Shown here in pieces: positions 41,078 to 50,116 of a stretch of 64,000 nt of DNA. How positions within the stretch are numbered: the stretch's first letter is position 1; every line of letters begins with the position of its first letter. Below the pieces are notes generated by a model. The model was not told where the DNA came from, did not search any database, and saw nothing but the letters and a program-made list of their open reading frames with translations. Position numbers and translations under genes: made by a program. Source of the DNA: Clostridioides difficile (lineage in GTDB: Bacteria > Bacillota > Clostridia > Peptostreptococcales > Peptostreptococcaceae); contig CP103804.1 in the NCBI GenBank assembly GCA_024919175.1, forward strand, positions 2,914,001-2,978,000, read 5' to 3'.

Positions 41078-42775
41078 TTATTTTAATTTTGATACCATAA
41101 CATCTATATATTCTTTTAAACCCTTAAGCTTTTCATCTGCTTCAACATCACTAGCACCTTTTACAGCTATATAAAATTTAAGCTTTGGCTCCGTTCCTGA
41201 TGGTCTTATAGCTACCCAAGACTCATCTTCCAAGAAATATTTTAAAACATCAGACTTAGGAAGATTATCTACACCATTTTTATAGTCTTTTTTATCAACT
41301 ACCTTTATATTATTTATACAATCAATTTGATTTTCTCTAAAATAAGATATTATTTCTTTTATTTTTTCAACACCTTCTATACCTTTTAATGTTAAAGATA
41401 TAGTCTGTTCTTTAAAGAATCCGTATTTCTTATATAGTTCTATTAGACCTTCATATAAGCTCATACCTTTTGAATAGTAAAATGCTGCCATTTCAGATAT
41501 TAATAGTGATGAGACAACACCATCTTTATCTCTCGCATGAGTTCCAACTAAATAACCATAACTTTCTTCATACCCAAATACATAATTTCTATCTTTATTC
41601 TCTTCAAATAATTTTATTTTCTCACCAATAAATTTAAATCCAGTAAGAACACTTAGTACATCAACATTATTTTCTTTTGCTATATCTGCTCCAAATTCTG
41701 ATGTAACTATGGTTTTTATCATTGTAGAATTTTCTTTTAATTTATTATTTTCTTTTAAGCCTTCTATTATATAGTGTGTCAACATTCCACCAATTTGATT
41801 TCCTGTAAGTAATACATATTCCCCTGTAGTAGTTCTTACAGCTACACCTACTCTATCACAATCTGGGTCAGTTGCTATTACAAGGTCTGCGCCGTTTTCT
41901 TTTGCAAGTAATATTCCTCTATTTAAAGCTTTTTTCTCTTCTGGATTTGGGTAATCAAGTCCTGCAAAATTTGGGTCTGGATTTTCTTCTTCTGGAACAA
42001 CTAATATATTTTCAAATCCTACTTCTTTTAATGCTCTTCTTATTGGAATATTACCAGTTCCACAAAGAGGTGTATAAACTATTTTAAAGTTTTTGCCTAC
42101 GCTTTTTACTAAATCTTTTCTTATAACTTGACTTTTTACAGCTTCTATAAATTCAGTATCCTGTTTTTCATCTAATAAGACTACTAAATTTTTATTTGCT
42201 TCACTTAAAGTTGGTATTATACTATAATCATGTATGCTATTTACTTTTTCTGTTATTGCATTTGCAATGTCTGGCATAACTTGTGCCCCATCTTCCCAGT
42301 ATACTTTGTATCCATTGTATTCAGGTGGATTATGACTAGCTGTTATAACTATACCTGCTATTGCATTTAGATTTCTAACAGCAAAAGACAATTCTGGAGT
42401 AGTTCTTAAACTATCAAAGATATATGCCTTTATACCACATGCTGCTAATGTATTTGCAGATTCTATACAAAACTCTCTAGATTTATGTCTATTATCATGA
42501 GCTATTACTACACCTCTGTTTTTTTCTTCCTCTGTTGTGTTTTCTAGTATATAGTTTGCCAATCCAAAAGTGGCTCTTCTAACCGTATATTTATTGATTC
42601 TATTAGTCCCTGCTTCAATTACACCTCTAAGACCAGCAGTCCCAAATTCTAAATCCTTATAAAATCTATCTTCTATCTCTTTTTCATTGTTTTTTATTTT
42701 ATCTAATTCTAGTTTTGTATCTTCATCAAAGTATGAACTCTTTACCCATTCTTCATAAGTTTTAGTATAATCCAT
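41078..42775 (-). CDS. pgcA: Phosphoglucomutase/phosphomannomutase
   Basis: 565 residues of the alpha-D-phosphohexomutase family, converting glucose-6-P and glucose-1-P for cell-wall and glycan synthesis. The phosphoserine loop is ITASHNPPEYNGYKVYW (about 143). The metal loop is ATDPDCDRVGVA (DxDxDR). The sugar-binding loop is GYEESYGYL and the phosphate-binding C-terminal loop is IRPSGTEPKLKFY. FGTAGLRG near the N-terminus is also typical. GGGAGG precedes the ATG. Length is normal for the PgcA-type enzymes of Firmicutes. Confidence 0.93.
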   Translation of the reverse strand: MDYTKTYEEWVKSSYFDEDTKLELDKIKNNEKEIEDRFYKDLEFGTAGLRGVIEAGTNRINKYTVRRATFGLANYILENTTEEEKNRGVVIAHDNRHKSREFCIESANTLAACGIKAYIFDSLRTTPELSFAVRNLNAIAGIVITASHNPPEYNGYKVYWEDGAQVMPDIANAITEKVNSIHDYSIIPTLSEANKNLVVLLDEKQDTEFIEAVKSQVIRKDLVKSVGKNFKIVYTPLCGTGNIPIRRALKEVGFENILVVPEEENPDPNFAGLDYPNPEEKKALNRGILLAKENGADLVIATDPDCDRVGVAVRTTTGEYVLLTGNQIGGMLTHYIIEGLKENNKLKENSTMIKTIVTSEFGADIAKENNVDVLSVLTGFKFIGEKIKLFEENKDRNYVFGYEESYGYLVGTHARDKDGVVSSLLISEMAAFYYSKGMSLYEGLIELYKKYGFFKEQTISLTLKGIEGVEKIKEIISYFRENQIDCINNIKVVDKKDYKNGVDNLPKSDVLKYFLEDESWVAIRPSGTEPKLKFYIAVKGASDVEADEKLKGLKEYIDVMVSKLK

Positions 42776-42835
42776 AATAAAATCCTCCCTATTTTATACA
42801 TTTATTATAATTGCATAGATAAATCTTTTATACAA

Positions 42836-43426
42836 TTATGACTCTTCTATATACTTATTAATTGACTTAATAAAAATATTTGCAATTATTCTATGACCTT
42901 CCTTAGTTGGATGCACTCCATCAAAATATAATTTTTTATATCCTTCTTTTTCCATACTTTTATTATATTCAGAATAAAAATCTACAAAATCAGTATTAAA
43001 TGTCATACTAAATTTTCTTATCCAGTAATTATATAATTCTAACTTCTTTGATACTATATTAAAATCCGTAAAGCTACTCCAATCTTCCCTAACACTTTGA
43101 GTATCTGGTTTCAATGGTATACCTATTATTGGTATAATATTTTTTGCATATGCTTGATGTACCATAGCCATTATATTAGAATTAATAACTTCATTTCCTG
43201 CACCAGCAATAAAATCATTAGTACCGCCCATTATAAAAACTATATCGGGAGAATTCTTTAAAACATCTTCATTAAATCTAACTAACATACCACTTGTTGT
43301 ATCACCATTTATACCCTTATTTATTATTTCTAATCTAGTCTCTTGACTCACAATGTTTGTCCATGAATTACTTCGTGATACTCCAAATCCATATGTTAAA
43401 CTGTCTCCTAAGCAGACTATTTTCAT
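42836..43426 (-). CDS. SGNH/GDSL-family esterase or lipase
   Basis: 196 residues. The four SGNH blocks are visible: GDSLTYGFG (nucleophile Ser9), GINGDTTSGM (Gly), IMGGTNDF (Asn) and FDGVHPTKEGH (Asp-His). No signal peptide, so it is probably cytoplasmic. These enzymes act as thioesterases, lysophospholipases or carbohydrate deacetylases. GGGGGG precedes the ATG. It stands between pgcA and the 3D-domain gene; the physiological substrate cannot be told. Confidence 0.9.
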   Translation of the reverse strand: MKIVCLGDSLTYGFGVSRSNSWTNIVSQETRLEIINKGINGDTTSGMLVRFNEDVLKNSPDIVFIMGGTNDFIAGAGNEVINSNIMAMVHQAYAKNIIPIIGIPLKPDTQSVREDWSSFTDFNIVSKKLELYNYWIRKFSMTFNTDFVDFYSEYNKSMEKEGYKKLYFDGVHPTKEGHRIIANIFIKSINKYIEES

Positions 43427-43536
43427 CTTATCCCCCCTTAGTTATGTTTTTTCTGTTTCAAGAATAATCTAACAGTTTAATTAATTCATATTTTATACTT
43501 TTTTTCCTTTTAAGTAAAGTTATTATGTTCACTAAT

Positions 43537-44334
43537 TTAATACACATATACATCTAAACTCTGTCTTCCCCAATTGGATGCTTTTCCTTCACTATTCATA
43601 AATATATCTATTCTATTACCTTTAATTGCACCTCCGCAGTCTTCTGCAACAAATGTCATACCTAATCTAGGTATATATACTTTTGTTCCATATGGAATTA
43701 TATTTGGGTCAACTGCAATTACACCCCATCTTGGTGTTGTACCAGTAGATGTTATAGTATCTCCTGCATATGCAGTAGCAACCACTCTCAAATGTTTTCC
43801 TCCTCTTGTATTTGCTCCTCTTGATGCAATTAATACTTTTTCTTTAGTTCCATTTTTTATAATTTTTGTAGTTGGTTCTTTAGAAATTACTTCTTTTGAT
43901 AAGACTTTTTTGACTAACTTTCCATCATGGTAAGTTAAATTATAGACTAGTTTTTTCTCTCCCTCTATTCCCTCTTGATAGACTTTAGATTTTCCTTTTA
44001 CTAAATCACTATCATTCACTTGTTTTGTATCAAATGGAATTTTTTCAAATTCTTCTTCTTGATTTTTAGTTACTTTAACAACTTTAATTTTCATATTATC
44101 CTTTAATTCTGTATCCAAACCTGGATTAATTTTATCTTCAGAATTGAATTTCACTCCCTGTTCATCTAAAAGTTCTTCAACTGTCTTTTTAAATGAAGAT
44201 ACTTTTTGTTCTTGCCCTTTAACAGTTAGGCTTATCTCTTCTTTATTTAATATAGAATATATACTTATTAAACTCATTAAAATTGATACACTTAATAAAG
44301 ATGATATTATTATTTTCTTTTCTCTTTTCTCCAT
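43537..44334 (-). CDS. Cell-wall protein with DUF348/G5 and C-terminal 3D domain
   Basis: 265 residues. An N-terminal signal anchor (IIISSLLSVSILMSLISIYSIL) is followed by a DUF348-like ubiquitin-fold segment (about 36-90), a G5-like region and a 3D domain (about 180-265). The three Asp regions are VIAVDPNIIPYGTKVYIP, AEDCGGAIKGNRIDIF and the C-terminal SLDVYVY. This is the short YabE/YuiC-like layout; 3D proteins are lytic-transglycosylase-like enzymes acting on peptidoglycan. Exported to the cell surface. AAAGGGGAA precedes the ATG. Confidence 0.87.
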   Translation of the reverse strand: MEKREKKIIISSLLSVSILMSLISIYSILNKEEISLTVKGQEQKVSSFKKTVEELLDEQGVKFNSEDKINPGLDTELKDNMKIKVVKVTKNQEEEFEKIPFDTKQVNDSDLVKGKSKVYQEGIEGEKKLVYNLTYHDGKLVKKVLSKEVISKEPTTKIIKNGTKEKVLIASRGANTRGGKHLRVVATAYAGDTITSTGTTPRWGVIAVDPNIIPYGTKVYIPRLGMTFVAEDCGGAIKGNRIDIFMNSEGKASNWGRQSLDVYVY

Positions 44335-44541
44335 AATATTTCCCCTTTCATGTTCAAATTTTAAATTAACTTATTTATTACAGTTTTAATCTTATATTAT
44401 ATATGTATATTATAACTTTCTAAATTTATGTAACTTTTTTGTAACTTCTAAAGTTGTTTTATTCATAATTTTTTTGTATTTTATGATTAATGACTTATTT
44501 CATACAAATTAAATTTCTATGTTTCACAACTTATTTTAGCA

Positions 44542-44604
44542 AATAAAAAGCTAGAAATAAGATATTTACTTTATTAAGTATCCTATTTCTAGCTTTTTAT
44601 TTTC
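44542..44604 (-). terminator. Terminator of the XRE-TPR gene
   Basis: Long hairpin with arms AATAAAAAGCTAGAAATA and TATTTCTAGCTTTTTATT, flanked by T/A runs, about 30 nt after the stop codon at 44636. Confidence 0.85.
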
Positions 44605-44635
44605 TAATCTCTATGTTGTTACACCAAATGTTTAT

Positions 44636-45850
44636 TTATAATTTATCTTTTAACATTTTTTCCAATTCTGAAACCTTTTCAATTATAGATTCAAAAATTG
44701 GTTCTCCTCTTAATTCATTAAAGCTATTATCATTAAACATGATAAGTAGGTTAGTATATACATTAAAAGTATATGAATTTTTAGATTTTACTTTATCAAA
44801 AAACATCATTTGACTTGCATCTGAGCTTTCATGTAGAGGATATTTTTCCAATATTTCTTTTAAAACATATAAAGCGTCTTTAGCTTCTTCTTTCATATTA
44901 AAAAATAATAGATTTAAAGATAACTCTATGTAGTCCATATATATTCCAAAAAAAGCTCCTCTATTTTCACTAAATTTTTTCTTTATTTCTAAAGATATAT
45001 TTGCATATCCTAATGACTTACTTTTTATATATTCCATTTCTTTCTCTGCTGTTCTTTTATCACAACTTCCATCATCTAACTCTTTCTTTAATTCTTTATA
45101 TTTATTTTTACATACATTAATTAATCCTTTACAGTCCAGAGTTGTATTAAATACATCGCTAAATAATTTATTTTGAAGTAATAATTCTGCTTCATCTAGT
45201 CTATTTTGACTTAAATATATCATAGCTAAATTAACACTTGTGTCTCCTATTGGTTTATATATCATATTTAAGTATAACTCTGCTTTTTCATAATCATCTA
45301 ACATATAATATGCATTTGATAAAATAAGAAGAGCTGTTTCTTTGATTTGAATATCATCTGTATTTCTCACTACATCTTCAAGAATGTTTGTTGTCTCTTT
45401 GATTTTACTACCAAATTTATCTTTGCCAAATTTATATGAGTACATTTGATATAGCGAACTTATTTTTAACTTTAGCAGATAACTTTGAGGATATTTCTCC
45501 ATATACATATTAGCAAGTCTTTCTACAGATTCTAAATCTCCTTTAAATTCTTCTAGTGGTTCTTCTGTTGATAAGTCGATTTCTATTTTAGCAAGAATTT
45601 CTTCTAATTCTTTATAAATTTTCATTACTTCTTCTTCACTTAAATCTACTTTATAGTTTAAAAGTTTATCAACGGATACATTAAAAAAATCTGCTAATAA
45701 TGGCAATAGTTCTATATCTGGATAAGAATTTCCACTTTCCCATTTAGATACTGCTGGTGTTGACACGCCTATAAACCTTGATAATTGTTCTTGTGTTAAG
45801 CTTTTTTCTTTTCTTAGTCTTTGTATAACTTCACCTATTTTAATTCGCAT
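44636..45850 (-). CDS. XRE-family regulator with TPR-like repeats
   Basis: 404 residues. An N-terminal Cro/C1 HTH (IGEVIQRLRKEKSLTQEQLSRFIGVSTPAVSKWESGNSYPDIELLPLLADFF, residues about 3-55) is followed by about 300 helical residues with TPR-like periodicity (TALLILSNAYYMLDDYEKAELYLNMIY). HTH-TPR proteins of Firmicutes often respond to peptides (RRNPP), but no small peptide gene is evident next to it. AAGGAGG precedes the ATG. Single gene. Confidence 0.88.
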   Translation of the reverse strand: MRIKIGEVIQRLRKEKSLTQEQLSRFIGVSTPAVSKWESGNSYPDIELLPLLADFFNVSVDKLLNYKVDLSEEEVMKIYKELEEILAKIEIDLSTEEPLEEFKGDLESVERLANMYMEKYPQSYLLKLKISSLYQMYSYKFGKDKFGSKIKETTNILEDVVRNTDDIQIKETALLILSNAYYMLDDYEKAELYLNMIYKPIGDTSVNLAMIYLSQNRLDEAELLLQNKLFSDVFNTTLDCKGLINVCKNKYKELKKELDDGSCDKRTAEKEMEYIKSKSLGYANISLEIKKKFSENRGAFFGIYMDYIELSLNLLFFNMKEEAKDALYVLKEILEKYPLHESSDASQMMFFDKVKSKNSYTFNVYTNLLIMFNDNSFNELRGEPIFESIIEKVSELEKMLKDKL

Positions 45851-45987
45851 ATATACCTCCTTAATGTATTATATCTCTTAATTTAAGTATATTAAAAAAG
45901 TATTTATTAGTAAATCGAGGCAAAGTTAACAAAAGACTTATAATTTAACTATTGGTTAAATTACAAATAAAAAGCTTATTTTACTGA

Positions 45988-46923
45988 CTATAAGATTCCT
46001 ATTTTTCCATTTAGCCAACAAATAACATCATCAAAAACTTCCTCTTTATTTATCTCATTTAATAATTCATGTCTTCCATCTTTATAGAGTTTACATGTTA
46101 CGTCTTTTACACCTAAATTTATATATCTATCTCTTAGTCTCAAGACACCTTTACCATTTTTACCTATAGGGTCTTTATCTCCAGATATTATATAAATAGG
46201 AATATCAAGAGGTATCTTTTTTAAATTTTCTTTATCCTCTATTTCTTTTAATCCTTGTACTAAATCGTAAAAAAAGCCACAAGTACATACCACCCCACAA
46301 AAGGGGTCATTTATATATTTTTCAACTTGTTCTTTATCTCTACTTAACCAATCAAATTTAGTATTTTTATTTCTTCTTATGCTTTCTCCACCAAATATTA
46401 AATCATTTATTTTATTGCTTCGAGAATTTCTTCCATGTTTTTTAATCTCATGATTAATCATTATATGAGCAAAATTTAGAATGATACCTTGTTGTCCATT
46501 TGAACCACATAATATAAGACCAGATAAATTATCACTGTAATCCATTATATATCTTTGACTCGCAAATGACCCCATACTATGTCCAAATAAATAAATCGGT
46601 AAATCTTTATTTTCCTTTTTTATAATACTGGTTAAAGTATTCATATCTTCTACAAGACATCTAAAACCGTCTTTTTCAGCTAGATGCCCAACATTCTCTA
46701 CTATCTTTGCAGTTTTTCCATGTCCTCTATGGTCATTTATATATACTACATATCCATTTTTAGTAAGCTCTTTAGCAAAAGTTTCATACCTTTGTGCAGT
46801 TTCTGCCATTCCATGGGCAATCTGTACAATTGCTTTTGGGGCTTTTATACTTTCATCTTCCCATTTATATGTATATATATCCAAATCTTCTTTTCCTTTG
46901 AAAGTAAAATTTGTACACTTCAT
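45988..46923 (-). CDS. Alpha/beta hydrolase, monoacylglycerol-lipase/lysophospholipase-like
   Basis: 311 residues. Serine hydrolase_4 family features are IVQIAHGMAETAQRYETFAKELTKNGY, YINDHRGHGKT, the nucleophile elbow LFGHSMGSFASQRY (Ser about 118), PIYIISGDKDPIGKNGKG (acid) and LYKDGRHELLNE (His). No signal peptide, so cytoplasmic lipid or ester hydrolysis. GGAGGAG precedes the ATG. Single gene. Confidence 0.9.
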   Translation of the reverse strand: MKCTNFTFKGKEDLDIYTYKWEDESIKAPKAIVQIAHGMAETAQRYETFAKELTKNGYVVYINDHRGHGKTAKIVENVGHLAEKDGFRCLVEDMNTLTSIIKKENKDLPIYLFGHSMGSFASQRYIMDYSDNLSGLILCGSNGQQGIILNFAHIMINHEIKKHGRNSRSNKINDLIFGGESIRRNKNTKFDWLSRDKEQVEKYINDPFCGVVCTCGFFYDLVQGLKEIEDKENLKKIPLDIPIYIISGDKDPIGKNGKGVLRLRDRYINLGVKDVTCKLYKDGRHELLNEINKEEVFDDVICWLNGKIGIL

Positions 46924-47215
46924 AATTACTCCTCCAGCCTAAATTTATTCAACATATTAACTTATATACTATATTACTACAATTTTCAAGTCAAAAACTT
47001 TCTATATAAGTTTCTTACTCATTAATTATTAGTATAATTCTCTATACAAGTATCACTTTAAATAACTACACACAGGCTGTATAATAATTTAGTTGTTAAA
47101 TATTAACTCTTTAAAAAGAACATTTAATTATATTTGGACATCATATTGACATTATATTCAATTCATGGTATTCTGTTTTCGTCAAAATAATATCTAAATA
47201 TAAAGGAGATATTTT

Positions 47216-47782
47216 ATGGATTATTCAAATGAATTGAAAGAATTGTTTCTAATGAATCAAACATACGCAACTCTTTTTACTCTTACAAACAAAATACAAA
47301 TAGAAGGCGATAAGTATTTTGATGTACTTACTTCAAGACAATATATGACTATTTTATCTATTCTTCACTTGCCTGAAGAAGAAACGACATTAAATAATAT
47401 TGCACGAAAAATGGGTACAAGTAAACAGAATATAAATAGGATAGTTGCTAATCTTGAAAAAAACGGATATGTTCAAGTAGTTCCAAGTCCAAATGATAAA
47501 AGAGCTATTAATGTAAAGGTTACTGATTTAGGAAAACAAGTCATGATTAAATGTGGTAGAGCTGGAATAAATTTCATGGCAGATGTATTTCATGAATTTA
47601 CTCAGGATGAATTAGAAACTTTGTGGAATTTGCTAAAAAAAATGTACCGCTTTAATGGTGAAGAACAAGATGGATTTGAAGAAGATGCTAACTTTGTAGA
47701 AGATGAAGAAATAGATAAAATTAAATCTGAAGCACTTAAAGAATTTTCAAAGAGAAGAAATCGAGTAAATAAAAAAGATTAA
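47216..47782 (+). CDS. MarR-family transcriptional regulator
   Basis: 188 residues. The winged helix domain runs about 40-110: TTLNNIARKMGTSKQNINRIVANLEKNGYVQVVPSPNDKRAINVKVTDLGKQ, with the conserved D-x-R wing (NDKRA). An unusually acidic/basic C-terminal tail (EEQDGFEEDANFVEDEEIDKIKSEALKEFSKRRNRVNKKD) extends the usual 145-residue fold by about 40. Regulated genes are not evident nearby. AAAGGAGAT precedes the ATG. Confidence 0.9.
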   Translation: MDYSNELKELFLMNQTYATLFTLTNKIQIEGDKYFDVLTSRQYMTILSILHLPEEETTLNNIARKMGTSKQNINRIVANLEKNGYVQVVPSPNDKRAINVKVTDLGKQVMIKCGRAGINFMADVFHEFTQDELETLWNLLKKMYRFNGEEQDGFEEDANFVEDEEIDKIKSEALKEFSKRRNRVNKKD

Positions 47783-47913
47783 TAACCTCTATAATCTAAA
47801 GTATGTATTAACTTTATTAAGAGTAAAACAGGGTATTTATTTGTATAAAGTCTCAAAGTCACTTCACATTGATTTAAAGACTAAAGACAATTAAATTAAT
47901 ACTTATTATTTAT

Positions 47914-47952
47914 AAAAGAACTCAGTATTAAATATCAATACTGAGTTCTTTT
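47914..47952. terminator. Bidirectional terminator between marR-type and DUF255 genes
   Basis: Perfect 16-bp stem AAAAGAACTCAGTATT / AATACTGAGTTCTTTT with a 7-nt loop; A and T runs suit both directions. It separates convergent genes. Confidence 0.9.
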
Positions 47953-47962
47953 ATCATTACAA

Positions 47963-49999
47963 TTAGTCTCTCATAAAAATTATATCCTTTAATTTTTGTA
48001 AATCATTAAATGGTTGACTACAACTATTATTTTGACATACATAGTAAGTAGTTTTGTCACCTTTTATTTTATAATTATTTAAAAAATCTATCATAGTATT
48101 TTCTTCATTGTATTTTTTTACTAAAAAAGTTGCATTTGGTATAAAATTTTCACTTACTAAAGTCTTAAAGTCAATCAAGTCAGAGTTTTCCTTTAAGATA
48201 CATATGACTTCTTTTGTAGGATAAAGTTCATACATTAATGAAAGCATATAGAAACTATATCCAGTTGGTGAATTTTTTACACTATCTGAATAAAGTTTTA
48301 ATTGCTTATATGACAATTCTTCAAGTTTATTATCACTAGTAATCTTTGCAAGTCTTATAAGATTATATAATTGTACAGAGTTACCTGATGGAATAGCTCC
48401 ATCATACAAATCTTTTGGTCTTGCTATTAAATTTTCACTATCTTTACCATATAGATAAAATCCACTTTTGCCATAATCCCAAAAAAGCTCAATACAACTT
48501 TCATTTAATTTTAAGGCTTCTTCTAAATACTTTATATCAAATGTTGATTCATAAAGTTCTATATATCCCCATATTAAAAATGCATAATCATCCAAGTACG
48601 CTAAATAATCAGCACTACCATCTCTATATCTAGCTAATAATCTACCTGCTTTATTCACAAGATTACTATTTATAAAATCAAGACACTTATTTGAGTACTC
48701 CAAATATGTATCATTTTTTAGAGTTTTATAAGCTTTTGCTAAAGCTACTACCATCAATGCATTCCATGATGTCAGTATCTTATCATCTTTGTGCAGAGAA
48801 GTTCTTTCTTTTCTATATTCAAATACTTTTTTACTCAAATTAGTTATTCTTTCATTATAATTATCATATTCTTTATTTTTTATAAGATTAGGAATACTTT
48901 TCCCCTCAAAATTGCCACTATTAGTTATATCAAAGTAATCATTAAAGAATTTCCCATCTTCTTCACCTAATACATCAATTATTTCAAGTGGATTAAATGT
49001 ATAAAATTTACCTTCTTCTCCCTCACTATCTGCATCTTGTGCTGAATAAAATCCACCTTCTTTATCTTGCATCTCTCTAATTACATAGTCTATAGTTTTT
49101 ATAGCAATTTCTTTATATAGCTCTCTCTTTGTTATCTTGTATGCATCTAAATAAGCAACTGTAAGCATAGCATTGTCATACAACATCTTTTCAAAATGAG
49201 GTGCTAACCATTTTTTATCAGTGGAATATCTTGAGAAACCAAATCCAATATGGTCAAATAGACCTCCTCTGTACATTCCATCTAAAGTTTTTTCCACCAT
49301 CTTTAATACATCTTCATCTTTTTCTATACTATAATATTTCATCAAAAACATAAGATTTTGAGGACTTGGAAATTTAGGTACATTACCAAAACCACCATAT
49401 TTATCATCATAAATAGCTTTAAATATTCTAACTGATGAACTTAACATGTCTTTTGATAAATCGCCATCTGTATTTTTCACTCCAAAATCATCTTTAAGAG
49501 CCTCTATTATTTCATTTCCAGATTTTATAAGCATATCTTTATTTTTATTCCATTTGTCAGATACATTTTCCAATAAATCTATGACACCAGGTCTATTATA
49601 TCTTGAGTATTTCGGAAAATAAGTTCCTGCAAAAAAAGGTTTTTTATCAGGAGTCATTATTATTGTCATTGGCCATCCACCACTGCCTGTCATTGCTTGA
49701 CAAACAGTCATATACACACTATCTATATCTGGTCTTTCTTCCTTGTCTACTTTTATTGCTATAAAGTTTTTGTTCATTATTTCAGCAACTTCTTCATCTT
49801 CAAAAGATTCATTTTCCATAACATGGCACCAGTGGCAAGTTGAATATCCAATACTTAAAAATATCGGTTTATCTTCTTCCCTTGCCTTTTTAAAAGTCTC
49901 TTCGTTCCAACTGTACCAATTTATAGGATTATATGCATGTTGCAAAAGATATGGAGATTTCTCATTTATTAAATTATTAGGTTTTTTATTTGTTGCCAC
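47963..49999 (-). CDS. DUF255 thioredoxin-like protein (YyaL/SPATA20 family)
   Basis: 678 residues. An N-terminal thioredoxin-like domain opens with NEKSPYLLQHAYNPINWYSWNEETFKKA and has the redox-type motif STCHWCHVMENESFED. TGSGGWPMTIIMTPDKKPFFAGTYFP follows. The rest is an alpha/alpha-barrel as in N-acylglucosamine epimerases (GGLFDHIGFGFSRYSTDKKWLAPHFEKMLYDNA, in part). The function of this widely conserved family is unknown. GTG start after GAGGTGG. Full length. Confidence 0.92.
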   Translation of the reverse strand: MATNKKPNNLINEKSPYLLQHAYNPINWYSWNEETFKKAREEDKPIFLSIGYSTCHWCHVMENESFEDEEVAEIMNKNFIAIKVDKEERPDIDSVYMTVCQAMTGSGGWPMTIIMTPDKKPFFAGTYFPKYSRYNRPGVIDLLENVSDKWNKNKDMLIKSGNEIIEALKDDFGVKNTDGDLSKDMLSSSVRIFKAIYDDKYGGFGNVPKFPSPQNLMFLMKYYSIEKDEDVLKMVEKTLDGMYRGGLFDHIGFGFSRYSTDKKWLAPHFEKMLYDNAMLTVAYLDAYKITKRELYKEIAIKTIDYVIREMQDKEGGFYSAQDADSEGEEGKFYTFNPLEIIDVLGEEDGKFFNDYFDITNSGNFEGKSIPNLIKNKEYDNYNERITNLSKKVFEYRKERTSLHKDDKILTSWNALMVVALAKAYKTLKNDTYLEYSNKCLDFINSNLVNKAGRLLARYRDGSADYLAYLDDYAFLIWGYIELYESTFDIKYLEEALKLNESCIELFWDYGKSGFYLYGKDSENLIARPKDLYDGAIPSGNSVQLYNLIRLAKITSDNKLEELSYKQLKLYSDSVKNSPTGYSFYMLSLMYELYPTKEVICILKENSDLIDFKTLVSENFIPNATFLVKKYNEENTMIDFLNNYKIKGDKTTYYVCQNNSCSQPFNDLQKLKDIIFMRD

Positions 50000-50050
50000 A
50001 ATACCACCTCATTTATTATTTTATTATATGTTTTGCAATAAAAAAATAGA

Positions 50051-50073
50051 TATACACTTATAATAAGTGTATA
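50051..50073 (-). terminator. Terminator of the ilv operon
   Basis: Perfect 11-bp AT-rich stem TATACACTTAT / ATAAGTGTATA with a 1-nt centre, followed on the minus strand by TCTATTTTTTTAT. It lies about 45 nt after ilvB. Confidence 0.75.
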
Positions 50074-50116
50074 CCCATTCTTAGATGTATATATTTAAGT
50101 TTTATATAATCAATTT

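Noticed and set aside
43574..43933. 119-codon plus-strand frame inside the 3D-domain gene
   Set aside because: Antisense to a well-supported cell-wall gene, with no ribosome site.
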